Positions 14,672-23,435 of a stretch of 56,225 nucleotides of DNA are shown here, in pieces. A program made the position numbers and the translations under genes. The stretch's first letter is position 1. The number at the start of each line of letters is the position of its first letter. This stretch comes from Pseudobdellovibrionaceae bacterium (GTDB lineage: Bacteria > Bdellovibrionota > Bdellovibrionia > Bdellovibrionales > JAMPXM01), in assembly GCA_021463345.1 (NCBI GenBank), contig JAJTYM010000022.1, positions 1-56,225 of the forward strand. Reading direction: 5' to 3'. Under the pieces are notes generated by a model. That model was not told the origin of the DNA and did no database searches. It worked only from the letters and a program-made list of their open reading frames with translations.

Positions 14672-16012
14672 ATGAGAGATCAATCTATGACAGAGCAGGC
14701 GGAGGAGGAACTTTCCATTCGGGAAGTGACCCTGCCGCCGAAACTTCGGGGCTGGAGAGCGAAGCTGAGTGCGAAAGCCAAACAGGAGAAGCGGTTTCGC
14801 TTCTACAGCCTCTACGGGCTGGTGAGTCATCCCGAGACACTGAAGGCGGCATGGACGCAAGTCCGAGCCAACGGAGGCAGTCCGGGAGTCGATGGAGAGA
14901 CGATCGGAAAGATCGAGAAGGAGGGCGAGGAAGCCTTCCTTGAGAAGTTGGCCCGTGAGTTGAGGGAGAAGACCTACCGCACCGGAGCGGTGCGTCGGGT
15001 CTATATCCCGAAAGCCAACGGGAAGATGAGGCCTCTGGGCATCCCGAACATTCGGGACCGGGTGGTTCAAGCGGCAGTGCTTTTGATCTTGGAGCCGATT
15101 TTCGAGTCGGATTTCCTGGAATGTTCGCACGGGTTCCGGCCCGGGCGCAGTGCTCATGACGCGCTGGAAGTGATCCGCGAGAACCTCGCCAAAGGTCGCT
15201 GCACAGTGATCGACGCGGACATGGAAGGCTACTTCGACAGCATTCCGCATGAAAAGCTCATGGCTTGTCTGCGGATGCGCGTGGTGGACGGAAGTGTGCT
15301 GCGATTGATCAAGCAGTGGCTGGACGCGCCGGTGGAAGAACGGGATGAGAATGGCAGAATCCGACGCAAGCGCAACAAGCAGGGAACACCGCAAGGGGGT
15401 GTCATCTCGCCACTATTGGCGAACATCTACCTGCACTGGTTCGACCATGTGTTCCACGCCAAGAATGGTCCGGTCCAATGGGCCAAGGCCGTTTTGGTGC
15501 GCTACGCGGACGATTTTGTCATCATGGCCCGCTATGCGGGTCCAAACCTCCAGAGGTTCGTGGAAGAGAAGATCGAGGGCTGGCTGGGGCTGAAGATCAA
15601 CCGGGAGAAAACGCGGGTCGTGGACCTGCGGCAGGTGGGGGAAACCCTCGACTTCCTGGGCTTCAGTTTTCGCTATGATCGCGATCTTTATGGCAGCGGC
15701 AAACGCTACTGGAACATGCATCCCTCGAAGAAGTCGATTGCGCGAGAGCGCGAGAAGCTACGAGGGATGATCAACGGGAAGCAAAGCCACACGCCACTGC
15801 CCGAGTTGATCGGGCGGCTCAATCGCCACCTTAAGGGATGGGCCAACTACTACCGGCAGGGATACAGCCGGTGTGCCTTCCGGGACATCAACTGGTTCGT
15901 TCAAAGACGCCTATGGCGGCATCTGCGCCGTCGCAGCCAACGTCAATGGCGACCCGCCCAAGGTACCTCCTTCTCCTCGCAGCTTGTCGAAATGGGGCTT
16001 GTCCAACTGTGA
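14672..16012 (+). CDS. ltrA: group II intron reverse transcriptase/maturase
   Basis: The product has 446 residues from the ATG at 14672. The reverse transcriptase domain shows all main blocks: GSPGVDGETI, RRVYIPKANGKMRPLGIPN, SHGFRPGRSAHDAL, ADMEGYFDSIPH, GTPQGGVISPLLANIYL and the catalytic YADDFVIM. A group II maturase domain follows, with LNRHLKGWANYYRQGYS near the C-terminus. No HNH endonuclease motif is visible after it. The enzyme helps the intron splice and copies it into new DNA sites. It is encoded within domain IV and stops 28 bases before domain V. Confidence 0.95.
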   Translation: MRDQSMTEQAEEELSIREVTLPPKLRGWRAKLSAKAKQEKRFRFYSLYGLVSHPETLKAAWTQVRANGGSPGVDGETIGKIEKEGEEAFLEKLARELREKTYRTGAVRRVYIPKANGKMRPLGIPNIRDRVVQAAVLLILEPIFESDFLECSHGFRPGRSAHDALEVIRENLAKGRCTVIDADMEGYFDSIPHEKLMACLRMRVVDGSVLRLIKQWLDAPVEERDENGRIRRKRNKQGTPQGGVISPLLANIYLHWFDHVFHAKNGPVQWAKAVLVRYADDFVIMARYAGPNLQRFVEEKIEGWLGLKINREKTRVVDLRQVGETLDFLGFSFRYDRDLYGSGKRYWNMHPSKKSIAREREKLRGMINGKQSHTPLPELIGRLNRHLKGWANYYRQGYSRCAFRDINWFVQRRLWRHLRRRSQRQWRPAQGTSFSSQLVEMGLVQL

Positions 16013-16036
16013 ATGCTTCGCGCAAAAACGCCCTGC

Positions 16037-16080
<44 letters not shown>

Positions 16081-16141
16081 GAAGGAAGTCGGCGGTCATT
16101 GCCTTTGGGCTCTCATCCCGTGGCTTCCCTCCCTACTCTAC

Positions 16142-16191
16142 CGGTGGATTCCGTTGCCATGCACCGGGAATGCCTCAGTGAAGAATTCTGA
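16142..16191 (+). CDS. exon 2 of the intron-split small protein
   Basis: After removal of the intron, the last base of exon 1 joins CG of exon 2 to give an Ala codon. Translation then continues VDSVAMHRECLSEEF to the TGA at 16189-16191. The in-frame continuation supports both the intron boundaries and the idea that the host gene is functional after splicing. Confidence 0.45.
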
Positions 16192-16270
16192 CAAGAGAGC
16201 AGGTTTTCACAACACCCGGCAGGCACTCTTGACACTGACACCCGTGGGCATACATTCCACGTATCACGCC

Positions 16271-16555
16271 ATGACAACCGCAACACAAGACCCGAGAACC
16301 GCAACCGTGCGCGATTTGCGCAACCGCTTTGCCGATGTGGCAAAGTGGATTGAGGACGGCGAGCAAGTGACCATCACGCGGCACGGCGCGGCGTTCGCCA
16401 CGCTGGCCCCAGCCCGGCCTGAGAAGCCCCGCAAGCCGGACATTGCGGCACGGTGGAGGAAGCGGCTGCGCGAGCACCCGCCGATTCCCTGTAAACGCAA
16501 ACTGACCACCGAGGAAACACAAGCGTTCTATGAGGACATGAAGGGAAGGCTATGA
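16271..16555 (+). CDS. Phd/YefM-type antitoxin
   Basis: This 94-residue protein starts at the ATG at 16271. The N-terminal ATVRDLRNRFADVAKWIEDG and QVTITRHGAAFATLAP segments are the typical Phd/YefM DNA-binding fold, which also represses its own operon. The basic C-terminus should wrap the toxin. It overlaps the PIN-domain toxin gene by four bases (ATGA). The 79-base gap upstream to the intron-split gene should contain the promoter. Confidence 0.88.
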   Translation: MTTATQDPRTATVRDLRNRFADVAKWIEDGEQVTITRHGAAFATLAPARPEKPRKPDIAARWRKRLREHPPIPCKRKLTTEETQAFYEDMKGRL

Positions 16556-16992
16556 CACCGGAGGACTATGCGGATTCCTCTTTCCTTGTTTCTCTGCTTA
16601 CCGAGGATACGAACAGCGCAGCGGCAACGCGGTTCATGGACAGGAACCCTGATCCGTTGCCGTTCAACCCGCTTCATCGGCTGGAAGTGCGAAACGGCAT
16701 CCGTTTGCGCGTTCAGCGCGGTGAGATTGACACGGACAGGAGGACAGCGGCCTTTCGCCAGATTGAGGAAGACCTTGCGGACGGTCTTCTGGTTCATCAT
16801 GCCATGCCGTGGACGGATGCCCTTCGCAAAGCCGAGCAACTGAGTGCGGATCATGCCGAGCGCATCGGGAGCCGGTCAGCGGATACACTTCACGTTGCGA
16901 CGGCATTGCTGGCAGGTGCAACGCGCTTTCTCTCATTCGACAAGCGGCAGCGCGAGCTTGCCCAGGCGGCAGGGTTGGAAGTGAAGCCGTAG
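16552..16992 (+). CDS. PIN-domain toxin (VapC-like ribonuclease)
   Basis: This 146-residue PIN-domain protein has its acidic active-site residues visible at Asp8 (YADSSFLVSLL), Glu45 (LHRLEVRNG), Asp111 (RSADTLHVATA) and Asp130 (FLSFD). PIN toxins cut RNA and arrest growth until neutralised by the cognate antitoxin encoded immediately upstream. In this place it probably stabilises the mobile element. Confidence 0.9.
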   Translation: MTPEDYADSSFLVSLLTEDTNSAAATRFMDRNPDPLPFNPLHRLEVRNGIRLRVQRGEIDTDRRTAAFRQIEEDLADGLLVHHAMPWTDALRKAEQLSADHAERIGSRSADTLHVATALLAGATRFLSFDKRQRELAQAAGLEVKP

Positions 16993-17077
16993 GGGAATAA
17001 TGGGCGTCAGAGGGTTTGGGAGGGAGCGGGTGAAGGGAATCGAAGCCTATATCTTTTACCTACGTAGAATATTGAAT

Positions 17078-17106
17078 TTGACATCGGGTGACAAATCGGT
17101 GACAAT
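17078..17106 (+). promoter_or_regulatory. putative integrase promoter with direct repeats
   Basis: TTGACA (17078-17083) and GACAAT (17101-17106) are 17 bases apart, a plausible -35/-10 pair. The -10 is only six bases from the integrase ATG, which would give a leaderless message. Two GTGACA repeats (17088 and 17099) lie on the same helical face over this promoter and could be an operator. Confidence 0.4.
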
Positions 17107-17112
17107 CTTGGT

Positions 17113-18369
17113 ATGAAAAAAGGCGCGGTTGAAGTTATCGAGTCCAAAGGCGTTCGGATTCCGATTTACGGCGGATTGCATCATGGCAAACAAAGCTACC
17201 TCATCGCCTATTACGCGGACGGGAAACGCGTCAGGGAACGCGCGCCAACGCTTGAGGATGCCCGCCAGCAGGCGAAAGCCAAAATCAATGACCTGACTAC
17301 GGGAATGGCCCATGTCGGCACGCTGACGCCGCGCCAAGCCGTAACGGTAACGGATGCCATTGCCATCCTCAAGGACATCAGCACTCCTCTCTCCCAAGTT
17401 GCGAGGGAGTATGCGGAAGCCAGCAAGATTTTGGGCGGTCATGGCTCCATTGTGGATGCGGCCCGCCTCTTCATGCGAGAGACGGGCAAGAGGGACATCC
17501 CCCGTCGCACGTTTGCGCAGGTCGTGGAAGAATTCCGCACCTCGATTGCGACAGCGGGACTTTCTCCACTTTATCAGCGGGATTGCCGCGTTCGCCTGGC
17601 GCGGGCAGCAAAGGCATTTCATGTGCAGATCATGGACATCAAGGCGGAAGATATTGACACATGGCTATCCCTCGGCAAGCGTTCTCCTCGTTCGGTCAAC
17701 AATGACCGCACGACGCTGGTGACGCTGTTTGAATTCGCCAAGAGCAAGGGTTATCTCCCTCGGGACATCGAGACGGCAGCCAAACAAGCCATCAAGCGCA
17801 AATCCATCGACAGCGAGATTCAGATTCTCACCCCGGAAAACTTTGCGCTGTTGCTCAAGCACACCCCTGCAAAATTCCTTCCTTTGGTGGCAATTGGCGG
17901 ATTCGCCGGTGTGCGCAGCGCTGAAATTTTCCGCATGGACTGGTCCGAGATCGATTTTGCGCAGGGTCACATCGAGATCAAGGCCGCCAAGGCGAAAACA
18001 GCTTCACGCCGTATTGTGCCATTGCTTCCAGCCCTGCGCAGTTGGCTTCAACCCTTGGCGAAAACATCCGGCCCACTCTGGCACTACGGGAAGCTTGAGG
18101 GGTTTCTTAACGCATGGTCAAAATACAAACCGATTTTGCCCCTGAAGGTGCCCACGAACGCCCTGCGTCATTCCTACGCCAGTTATCGCCTCGCCGAAGT
18201 CAACGATGCGCAAAAAGTCGCGTTGGAAATGGGAAACTCACCCCGAAAACTCTTTGAGAACTACCGCCAACTTGTCACCCCGGCGGCGGCAGCAAAATGG
18301 TTCGCCATTCTTCCAGAGAAAAAGCGATCAGCCCGGAAGCGTGCGACTGAATCGACCGGGACAACCTAA
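17113..18369 (+). CDS. tyrosine-type site-specific integrase
   Basis: This 418-residue protein has an N-terminal arm and core-binding region, and the catalytic domain begins around residue 235. Visible active-site parts are Arg in AGVRSAEIFRMDW (the first catalytic Arg), Lys in the KAKTASRRIVPL segment, ALRHSYASYRL (the HxxR-like box, here RHSYASYR), and the Tyr nucleophile in LFENYRQLV. The usual second His before the Tyr is replaced in GNSPRKL. It should integrate and excise the mobile element. It converges on the excisionase-like gene with a four-base overlap of stops. No attachment repeat could be assigned. Confidence 0.92.
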   Translation: MKKGAVEVIESKGVRIPIYGGLHHGKQSYLIAYYADGKRVRERAPTLEDARQQAKAKINDLTTGMAHVGTLTPRQAVTVTDAIAILKDISTPLSQVAREYAEASKILGGHGSIVDAARLFMRETGKRDIPRRTFAQVVEEFRTSIATAGLSPLYQRDCRVRLARAAKAFHVQIMDIKAEDIDTWLSLGKRSPRSVNNDRTTLVTLFEFAKSKGYLPRDIETAAKQAIKRKSIDSEIQILTPENFALLLKHTPAKFLPLVAIGGFAGVRSAEIFRMDWSEIDFAQGHIEIKAAKAKTASRRIVPLLPALRSWLQPLAKTSGPLWHYGKLEGFLNAWSKYKPILPLKVPTNALRHSYASYRLAEVNDAQKVALEMGNSPRKLFENYRQLVTPAAAAKWFAILPEKKRSARKRATESTGTT

Positions 18370-18683
18370 AGGAGCACTTCATCCCGGCTGGCTATCCGGC
18401 TGATGGAAAGGGCTGAAAGAAGCTCCTTCTTCCGAAAGAGGCGATGGCGTCCCAACTTGTAGCTTGGGAGGAGTCCCTTCTGAACATACTGATGGAACGA
18501 CCGCAGGGGGATTCCCAACCAAACAGCAGCCTTCTTTGCGTCAATGAATTCCCGCTCTTGCGTGAAGGACTCCTTTCCCTCCCGCAATGGGCTTGGGGGC
18601 AGCGTGTTGCAGTCCGCTTCGCTCTCGATTTCGCAAATGGCTTTCTGAGCTTCAAGAAGTTGGTTTTGGGATCTGATTCGCAT
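18366..18683 (-). CDS. excisionase-like helix-turn-helix protein
   Basis: This 105-residue protein has a C-terminal half that is a MerR/AlpA-type winged helix: EFIDAKKAAVWLGIPLRSFH, then a QYVQKGLLPSYKLGRHRLF recognition region. Such proteins act as recombination directionality factors or element regulators. The first 45 residues are not conserved in appearance, so the true start may be internal. Its convergent overlap with the integrase gene makes an excisionase role likely. Confidence 0.7.
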   Translation of the reverse strand: MRIRSQNQLLEAQKAICEIESEADCNTLPPSPLREGKESFTQEREFIDAKKAAVWLGIPLRSFHQYVQKGLLPSYKLGRHRLFRKKELLSALSISRIASRDEVLL

Positions 18684-18811
18684 CGTTTGCGAGGCACCTT
18701 GAACGAAATCCCATTTCCCAGTGTTCCGAATTCGTGGCAGTTTTTCGGTTCATTCCCATTGGGTCCGATACCCCGAAGCTTGCTTCGGCTTTATGTCGTG
18801 GCTCTCTGAAT

Positions 18812-19699
18812 TCATATTCTTAAATGCCTCGCGGCTTGCCCCGAGGTTTGGCGCAACGCGCAGTTTTGAGTGGGTGTTTGTTTCCAATACCGCAGATAGG
18901 CTCGGGTGAAATCATTTGCATGGGCGTATCCCAGCTTCGATGCCACTTCCTTCACCGGCAGGGTGTCTTTTTCCAGAATCTGCCGGGCAGCCTTCATGCG
19001 CACGGCATAAGCCACCTCGCGGACGTTTTGACCGAGTTCGCTTTGGAACAGCCGGTTCAATGTGGCCGGAGAAATTTGCATGTAGTCGGAGAGCGCCGCA
19101 ACCGGCCGCAATTCCTCCGGATGCATCTCCAGCCAGGCCCGCGCGTATTTCACCTTCCTCTTCGGACTGGCGCGGATTTCCTGTCTCCCGCACATCCTGC
19201 CCAACAGAACATCCAGACGGATCCGCAACGCGTGAAGAGAGTGTTCCGACTCTTCTCCGGAGAAACGGATCTCATTCCGAGTTTCCTTGTGGAGCATTTC
19301 AATCCGTCGGACAATCTCTGCGGTGGTGTGCAGAATTTTGAAACTCTCCGGTCCGGGACGCAGGGCTTCAAAAAGCGGGGGATCCCGCCAAATCCAGTTG
19401 AAAATCCCGCACTTTCCGGTTTTTGGAACTCCGCTCCAACCATTCGGGCAGGACGGTCCAATGATTGCCAAATCGCCGCTCCGCAGAATGTGGATCGTGT
19501 CGGCGATGTGCAATCCCGCCCGACCTTCCGTCACGAGCTGGTAGGTCCATCCCATATGCCGGGAAACAGGAATCAGATGTCGTCCATAGCTTCGCCACCC
19601 CCAGGACAAATATTGGAGTTCCCCGGCGGGAAAAAGATCATTGGCCCACCGGGGCCTGCCAGCCGGTGGCTGATAGAGAGCGCGAGGATAGGTGCTCAT
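18812..19699 (-). CDS. AraC-family transcriptional regulator
   Basis: This is a 295-residue protein. The N-terminal half is a cupin-like sensing domain (YLSWGWRSYGRHLIP, WTYQLVTEGRAGLHI, GDLAIIGPSCPNGW). The C-terminal half has two AraC helix-turn-helix motifs (MQISPATLNRLFQSELGQN and VKEVASKLGYAHANDFTRAY). It is divergent from the uxaE-like gene and probably controls it. It is clearly paralogous to the AraC protein at 23436-24266: both open with PRALxxPPxGRPxW and share the YLSWG and WxWxxPPxF patterns. A CCATT-TC-AATGG inverted repeat at 19746-19757 in the divergent gap is a possible operator. Confidence 0.92.
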   Translation of the reverse strand: MSTYPRALYQPPAGRPRWANDLFPAGELQYLSWGWRSYGRHLIPVSRHMGWTYQLVTEGRAGLHIADTIHILRSGDLAIIGPSCPNGWSGVPKTGKCGIFNWIWRDPPLFEALRPGPESFKILHTTAEIVRRIEMLHKETRNEIRFSGEESEHSLHALRIRLDVLLGRMCGRQEIRASPKRKVKYARAWLEMHPEELRPVAALSDYMQISPATLNRLFQSELGQNVREVAYAVRMKAARQILEKDTLPVKEVASKLGYAHANDFTRAYLRYWKQTPTQNCALRQTSGQAARHLRI

Positions 19700-19787
19700 G
19701 GTTGAGTAGCAAAATCAATCATTTTCAAACTACCGCTAGCTGTAACCATTTCAATGGAAATCCGGCACGATGTAGGCTTCATCAGTC

Positions 19788-21017
19788 ATGAATGTTCCCA
19801 AACCTTTGTCTTTGAAAAAAACGTTCGGATTTGGCGACCGCCTGGGTCTGGCCACACCCGGTCATGTTGCTGCCGCCAAAAAAAGCGATTTTGTTCCCAT
19901 TTTTGCACAGCAATCCATCCGTGAGATGTCACGAACACAGCGCACTCCGGCGGAGGTGATGAACGCTGCGCAGGAGGCCCTTGGGCGACTGGGGTATGAC
20001 GGGGACTGGGGTGCCGATGCCGATCATCTGAAAACTCCCGAGGACATTCAGGTCACGGCTGCCGCAGGGTTCACATTTTTCACAATTGATCCTTCCTCGT
20101 TCGTCAACAATGCGGCGGATCGCATGGATCCTGCGACCGTGGGGAAATTGTCGGACCAAATCGAACGCGAAGAGCTTTTTCACTCATCGGATTATCTGGA
20201 CAGACCGTTTGAGATCGGCGGAGCGAAGTTGGTTTTCGACAAATTGACTTTGGACAGGGCGGCCGTGAAATATGGCAGGGCGATTGCCCACAGTGCCAAT
20301 ATGGCAGCGGAAATATACCGGCTTCTTCCCATGGCGGATGTGGAGATCTCCGTGGATGAAACGGATTTTGCCACCACGCCACAGGAACATCTTTTCATCG
20401 GCTCGGAGCTCAAAAGACGCTGGGTTCGTGTCACGAGTCTGGCTCCCCGTTTTGTGGGGGAATTCGAGAAAGGCATCGACTACCGGGGCGACCTCAAGGC
20501 GTTCGAGGACCAACTCCGCCTCCATGTGGACATCGCCAAGTCTTGCGGACCCTATAAAATCAGCATTCACAGTGGATCGGACAAGTTTGCCGTTTACCCG
20601 GTGATTGGACGGCTCTGCGGCGATCTGCTTCACGTGAAAACAGCGGGAACCAGTTATTTGGAGGCGCTGCGGGCCGTCTGCCGTTCCGAGCGTCCCCTGT
20701 TTGAAGAAATCGCCGCCTACTCCCACTCTCGATTCGCGATGGACAGGGCCAGTTACCACATCTCCACAACGGAGGCGGAGGTTGCAGCCCTGCTCGGGAC
20801 GGATGCCGCGGATCTCGAGCGGAACTATTTGGACGGGCGGGCGGGCCGTCAATTGTTGCATGTGACATTCGGTTCGGTTCTGACCATGGGGAAAAGATCG
20901 GATGGGCGGACTTTCAAGGAGGCCATCCTGGAAACTCTTGGGAAAAATGAGGCGCTCCACCATCATCTTGTCGAAAAGCATTTCGACCGTCATCTTGGCC
21001 TGTTGAACGCCGGTTGA
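19788..21017 (+). CDS. uxaE: UxaE-type tagaturonate epimerase family protein
   Basis: This 409-residue protein has the opening KTFGFGDRLGLATPGH and the segment FTFFTIDPSSFV that I associate with the UxaE family, which interconverts D-tagaturonate and D-fructuronate in uronate catabolism. Other conserved-looking parts are YKISIHSGSDKF and VKTAGTSYLEALR, suggestive of a TIM-barrel sugar enzyme. It begins 88 bases after a divergent AraC gene and is followed closely by an MFS transporter and a GntR regulator, forming one operon. The family contains many untested members, so the exact sugar acid could differ. Confidence 0.7.
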   Translation: MNVPKPLSLKKTFGFGDRLGLATPGHVAAAKKSDFVPIFAQQSIREMSRTQRTPAEVMNAAQEALGRLGYDGDWGADADHLKTPEDIQVTAAAGFTFFTIDPSSFVNNAADRMDPATVGKLSDQIEREELFHSSDYLDRPFEIGGAKLVFDKLTLDRAAVKYGRAIAHSANMAAEIYRLLPMADVEISVDETDFATTPQEHLFIGSELKRRWVRVTSLAPRFVGEFEKGIDYRGDLKAFEDQLRLHVDIAKSCGPYKISIHSGSDKFAVYPVIGRLCGDLLHVKTAGTSYLEALRAVCRSERPLFEEIAAYSHSRFAMDRASYHISTTEAEVAALLGTDAADLERNYLDGRAGRQLLHVTFGSVLTMGKRSDGRTFKEAILETLGKNEALHHHLVEKHFDRHLGLLNAG

Positions 21018-21043
21018 AACCCACACCTCGAAACACAAACAAC

Positions 21044-22399
21044 ATGGGAATGTCCGCCTCCTCAACACATCGGTATTCCGCGGGCAGCCTGGTTTACAGC
21101 CGTGCCGGAATTATCATGCTGTTCGGATGGCTTCTGTGGGGGGATTTTATCTTCAACCTCATGGAGTCCGTGATGCCAAGCCTGCTGCCGCTCGCTCTGA
21201 AGCAGCACGGCGCCAGCAACCGGGAAATCGCGATCATCGTGTCAACCCTTTACATGATGGTCAACACCGTCATGAATCCGATCATCAGTTACAACTCCGA
21301 TCGCTTCCGGAGCCGCTGGGGCCGGCGCCGGCCATTTATCGTGGCGACGACACCACTGGTCGTTTTATTCCTGTGCGCGATTCCATTCGCGCCCGATATC
21401 CTCGTCTTCTTAACCCGAGCCGACTGGATGGTTTCCCTGCTCGCGCTGTCCCCGACAGCCCCCATCATAACGATGTTCGGGATTCTCGTGGTCGGCTTTC
21501 AGGTGTTCAACATGTTTATCTCCTCCGTTTACTATTATCTGATCCCGGATGTGGTGCCTCAACAGCTCTTGGGGCGGTTCTTTGGGTTGTTTCGTATTTT
21601 TGGCACCACTGCCGGGATGATCTATAACTTCTTCATCTTTGGTCATGCGGGCACACACATGCGGGAGATATTCGTGGGAATCGCCATCATCTACGGATTT
21701 TTCATTTTGCTGATGTGCTGGCGGGTGAAGGAAGGTGAATATCCCCCTCCCCTTCAAGAATCGCACGGGCATTGGTGGAGCGGGATTCAGAACTATGCCA
21801 GAGAATGCTTCGGGTGTTCCTATTACTGGTGGGTCTTCTTGACCTACTCCTGTGTCATCTGGGGAAACTTGGCGACCGTTTTTGTGGTCTTCTTCCTTCG
21901 CGACGAAATCGGCTTGTCGCTGGTTCAGATCGGGAGGATCAATGCGGCGGGTCTGCTGGCGGTGATTGTGGCGCTGATCCCCCTGGGCTGGCTGTTGGAC
22001 CGGGTGGGGGGGCACAAAATGCTCATCGCGGGATTCCTGCTGCAAACGATCTCTCCCCTGATCTTTTTTGTTTCCGTCCATGGGTATCGGAGCGCGCTGA
22101 TTTGCAGCATGCTCGGCGCGGTTCCCATTGCCATCACCGGGCTGTCCGTGTTCAAATGGGCCGTGGATGTCTATCCGAGGGACCGCTACGGGCAGTTTGG
22201 TTCGGCCGGAGCGCTTTTTTCCTCTTTTGGCGCCATGCTTCTCGGTCCGTTGTGCGGACTGTACATCGACACATTCAAAGTTTACCGGGGCCTCTACCTG
22301 TGGTATGTCCTTTTCGCGTTGATGGGGGCGGTGTCGGGAATGGTCGTTTTCAGGCGCTGGAAAGCCTTGGGTGGTCCGGATAATTATCAAGCGCCATGA
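21044..22399 (+). CDS. GPH/MFS-type sugar transporter
   Basis: This is a membrane protein of about 451 residues with some 12 hydrophobic helices. The signature loop after helix 2 is NPIISYNSDRFRSRWGRRRP, as in GPH and SLC45-like sugar symporters. The first helix region, MLFGWLLWGDFIFNLMESVM, is nearly the same as in the transporter at 30256, so the two are recent paralogues. I took the ATG at 21044; another is at 21050, and a TTG overlapping the uxaE stop at 21014 is also in frame. It probably imports the mono- or disaccharide handled by the uxaE-like enzyme. Its stop overlaps the GntR gene start (ATGA). Confidence 0.9.
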   Translation: MGMSASSTHRYSAGSLVYSRAGIIMLFGWLLWGDFIFNLMESVMPSLLPLALKQHGASNREIAIIVSTLYMMVNTVMNPIISYNSDRFRSRWGRRRPFIVATTPLVVLFLCAIPFAPDILVFLTRADWMVSLLALSPTAPIITMFGILVVGFQVFNMFISSVYYYLIPDVVPQQLLGRFFGLFRIFGTTAGMIYNFFIFGHAGTHMREIFVGIAIIYGFFILLMCWRVKEGEYPPPLQESHGHWWSGIQNYARECFGCSYYWWVFLTYSCVIWGNLATVFVVFFLRDEIGLSLVQIGRINAAGLLAVIVALIPLGWLLDRVGGHKMLIAGFLLQTISPLIFFVSVHGYRSALICSMLGAVPIAITGLSVFKWAVDVYPRDRYGQFGSAGALFSSFGAMLLGPLCGLYIDTFKVYRGLYLWYVLFALMGAVSGMVVFRRWKALGGPDNYQAP

Positions 22400-23433
22400 A
22401 TTTCTCGCGCTATAAATCCGAACATGTGGCGGATCATCTTCGCTCGGCGATTGAACGGGGGGAATTGGTCGAACCGCTGCCCTCCCTTCGGGATTGGAGT
22501 TCAGTCCTCGAAGTTTCTTCGGGCACGCTCCAGGCGGCGTTGAAAACCCTGAAGCGCGAAGGTTGGATTGGTTCCCGGCCAAAAAAGGGATTTTATCTTG
22601 CGCGCAAGCCGGTCAGGCGTCCGCAACACCCGCCCGTCGTGCGATGGATCTGGCACGATCCCAAACATCGGGTCATTCCGCCTTCCTCGGACATTCTCTT
22701 TGCGGTCAGCCAGAGATTGGCCGCCCATCACATAGGCTTCCAAGTGGAGTGGTGCAATGATTCCCGCATCCTCGCGATCCGCAAGGCTGGAGCGCAGCCC
22801 CACGAGATGCTCGTGTTTCCCAATCTTTCGTTCCTGCACCAAAAGTTGTTCGCGGATTTTAAGAATGCGGTGATCATCGGGCTGCCGTTCACGGGAATCA
22901 AACTGCCATACATTTCCTGCGATGTTTTTTCCGCGTTTCGCCATGCGACTTACATGTTGTTGCGCCATGGATGCGATCGCGTTGACCTGATCAATGCCAT
23001 CGGTCGGCGGATACCGGAGTCCCGCCAGCGTTTGGAGGAAGAATTTCAGAAAATCTGCGCGAAAGCGCCGCGGCCGATCCTGGGCAAAGTGGTCTGGTTG
23101 CCCGACGAACAATCCGAACAATGCCTTGCCATTCAGAAACTCGCGAACCGGATAACAGGCAAACACGGGCTTGTCGTGAACAATCCGGTGTCGCCCGCTC
23201 TGCTCGTCATGGTCCTGGCGAATCGAGGAGTGAAAATACCGGAACAGGTCGAGATCGTGCCCGTGAACTGCACGGCCAGTCTAATGGTCGTGTTTCCGCC
23301 ATTGCCGCACTATCCGCATCCGTTGGGGCAGTTTTCAAAAGCCGTGTGCAAAGCCGCGATTCATTATTTCGAAACCGGGGCGCTTCTTCAGGATATGCAA
23401 AAGAATATTCCACTTTCGCTGGTTTCCCCTTGA
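22396..23433 (+). CDS. GntR-type regulator with LacI-like sensing domain
   Basis: This is a 345-residue protein. Residues 1-70 form a winged helix of the GntR class (YKSEHVADHLRSAIERGELV, then LEVSSGTLQAALKTLKREGW). The rest resembles periplasmic-binding-protein/LacI sensor domains, with YISCDVFSAFRHATYMLLRHGCDRV typical of that fold. It overlaps the transporter stop by four bases and closes the uxaE operon, so it probably responds to the imported sugar. The last residues, KNIPLSLVSP, are repeated in a degenerate copy at 26822-26856. Confidence 0.85.
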   Translation: MNFSRYKSEHVADHLRSAIERGELVEPLPSLRDWSSVLEVSSGTLQAALKTLKREGWIGSRPKKGFYLARKPVRRPQHPPVVRWIWHDPKHRVIPPSSDILFAVSQRLAAHHIGFQVEWCNDSRILAIRKAGAQPHEMLVFPNLSFLHQKLFADFKNAVIIGLPFTGIKLPYISCDVFSAFRHATYMLLRHGCDRVDLINAIGRRIPESRQRLEEEFQKICAKAPRPILGKVVWLPDEQSEQCLAIQKLANRITGKHGLVVNNPVSPALLVMVLANRGVKIPEQVEIVPVNCTASLMVVFPPLPHYPHPLGQFSKAVCKAAIHYFETGALLQDMQKNIPLSLVSP

Positions 23434-23435
23434 GA

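Noticed and set aside
14672-16012. Reverse transcriptase read as a retron or diversity-generating element
   Set aside because: A maturase domain, intact domain V and matching EBS/IBS pairs identify a group II intron; the repeats at 11598-12150 do not show adenine-specific variation.
18773-18788. CCGAAGC-TT-GCTTCGG hairpin between the excisionase-like and AraC genes as a terminator
   Set aside because: Short loop and no T-run in either direction; may be a small palindromic repeat but its role is unclear.
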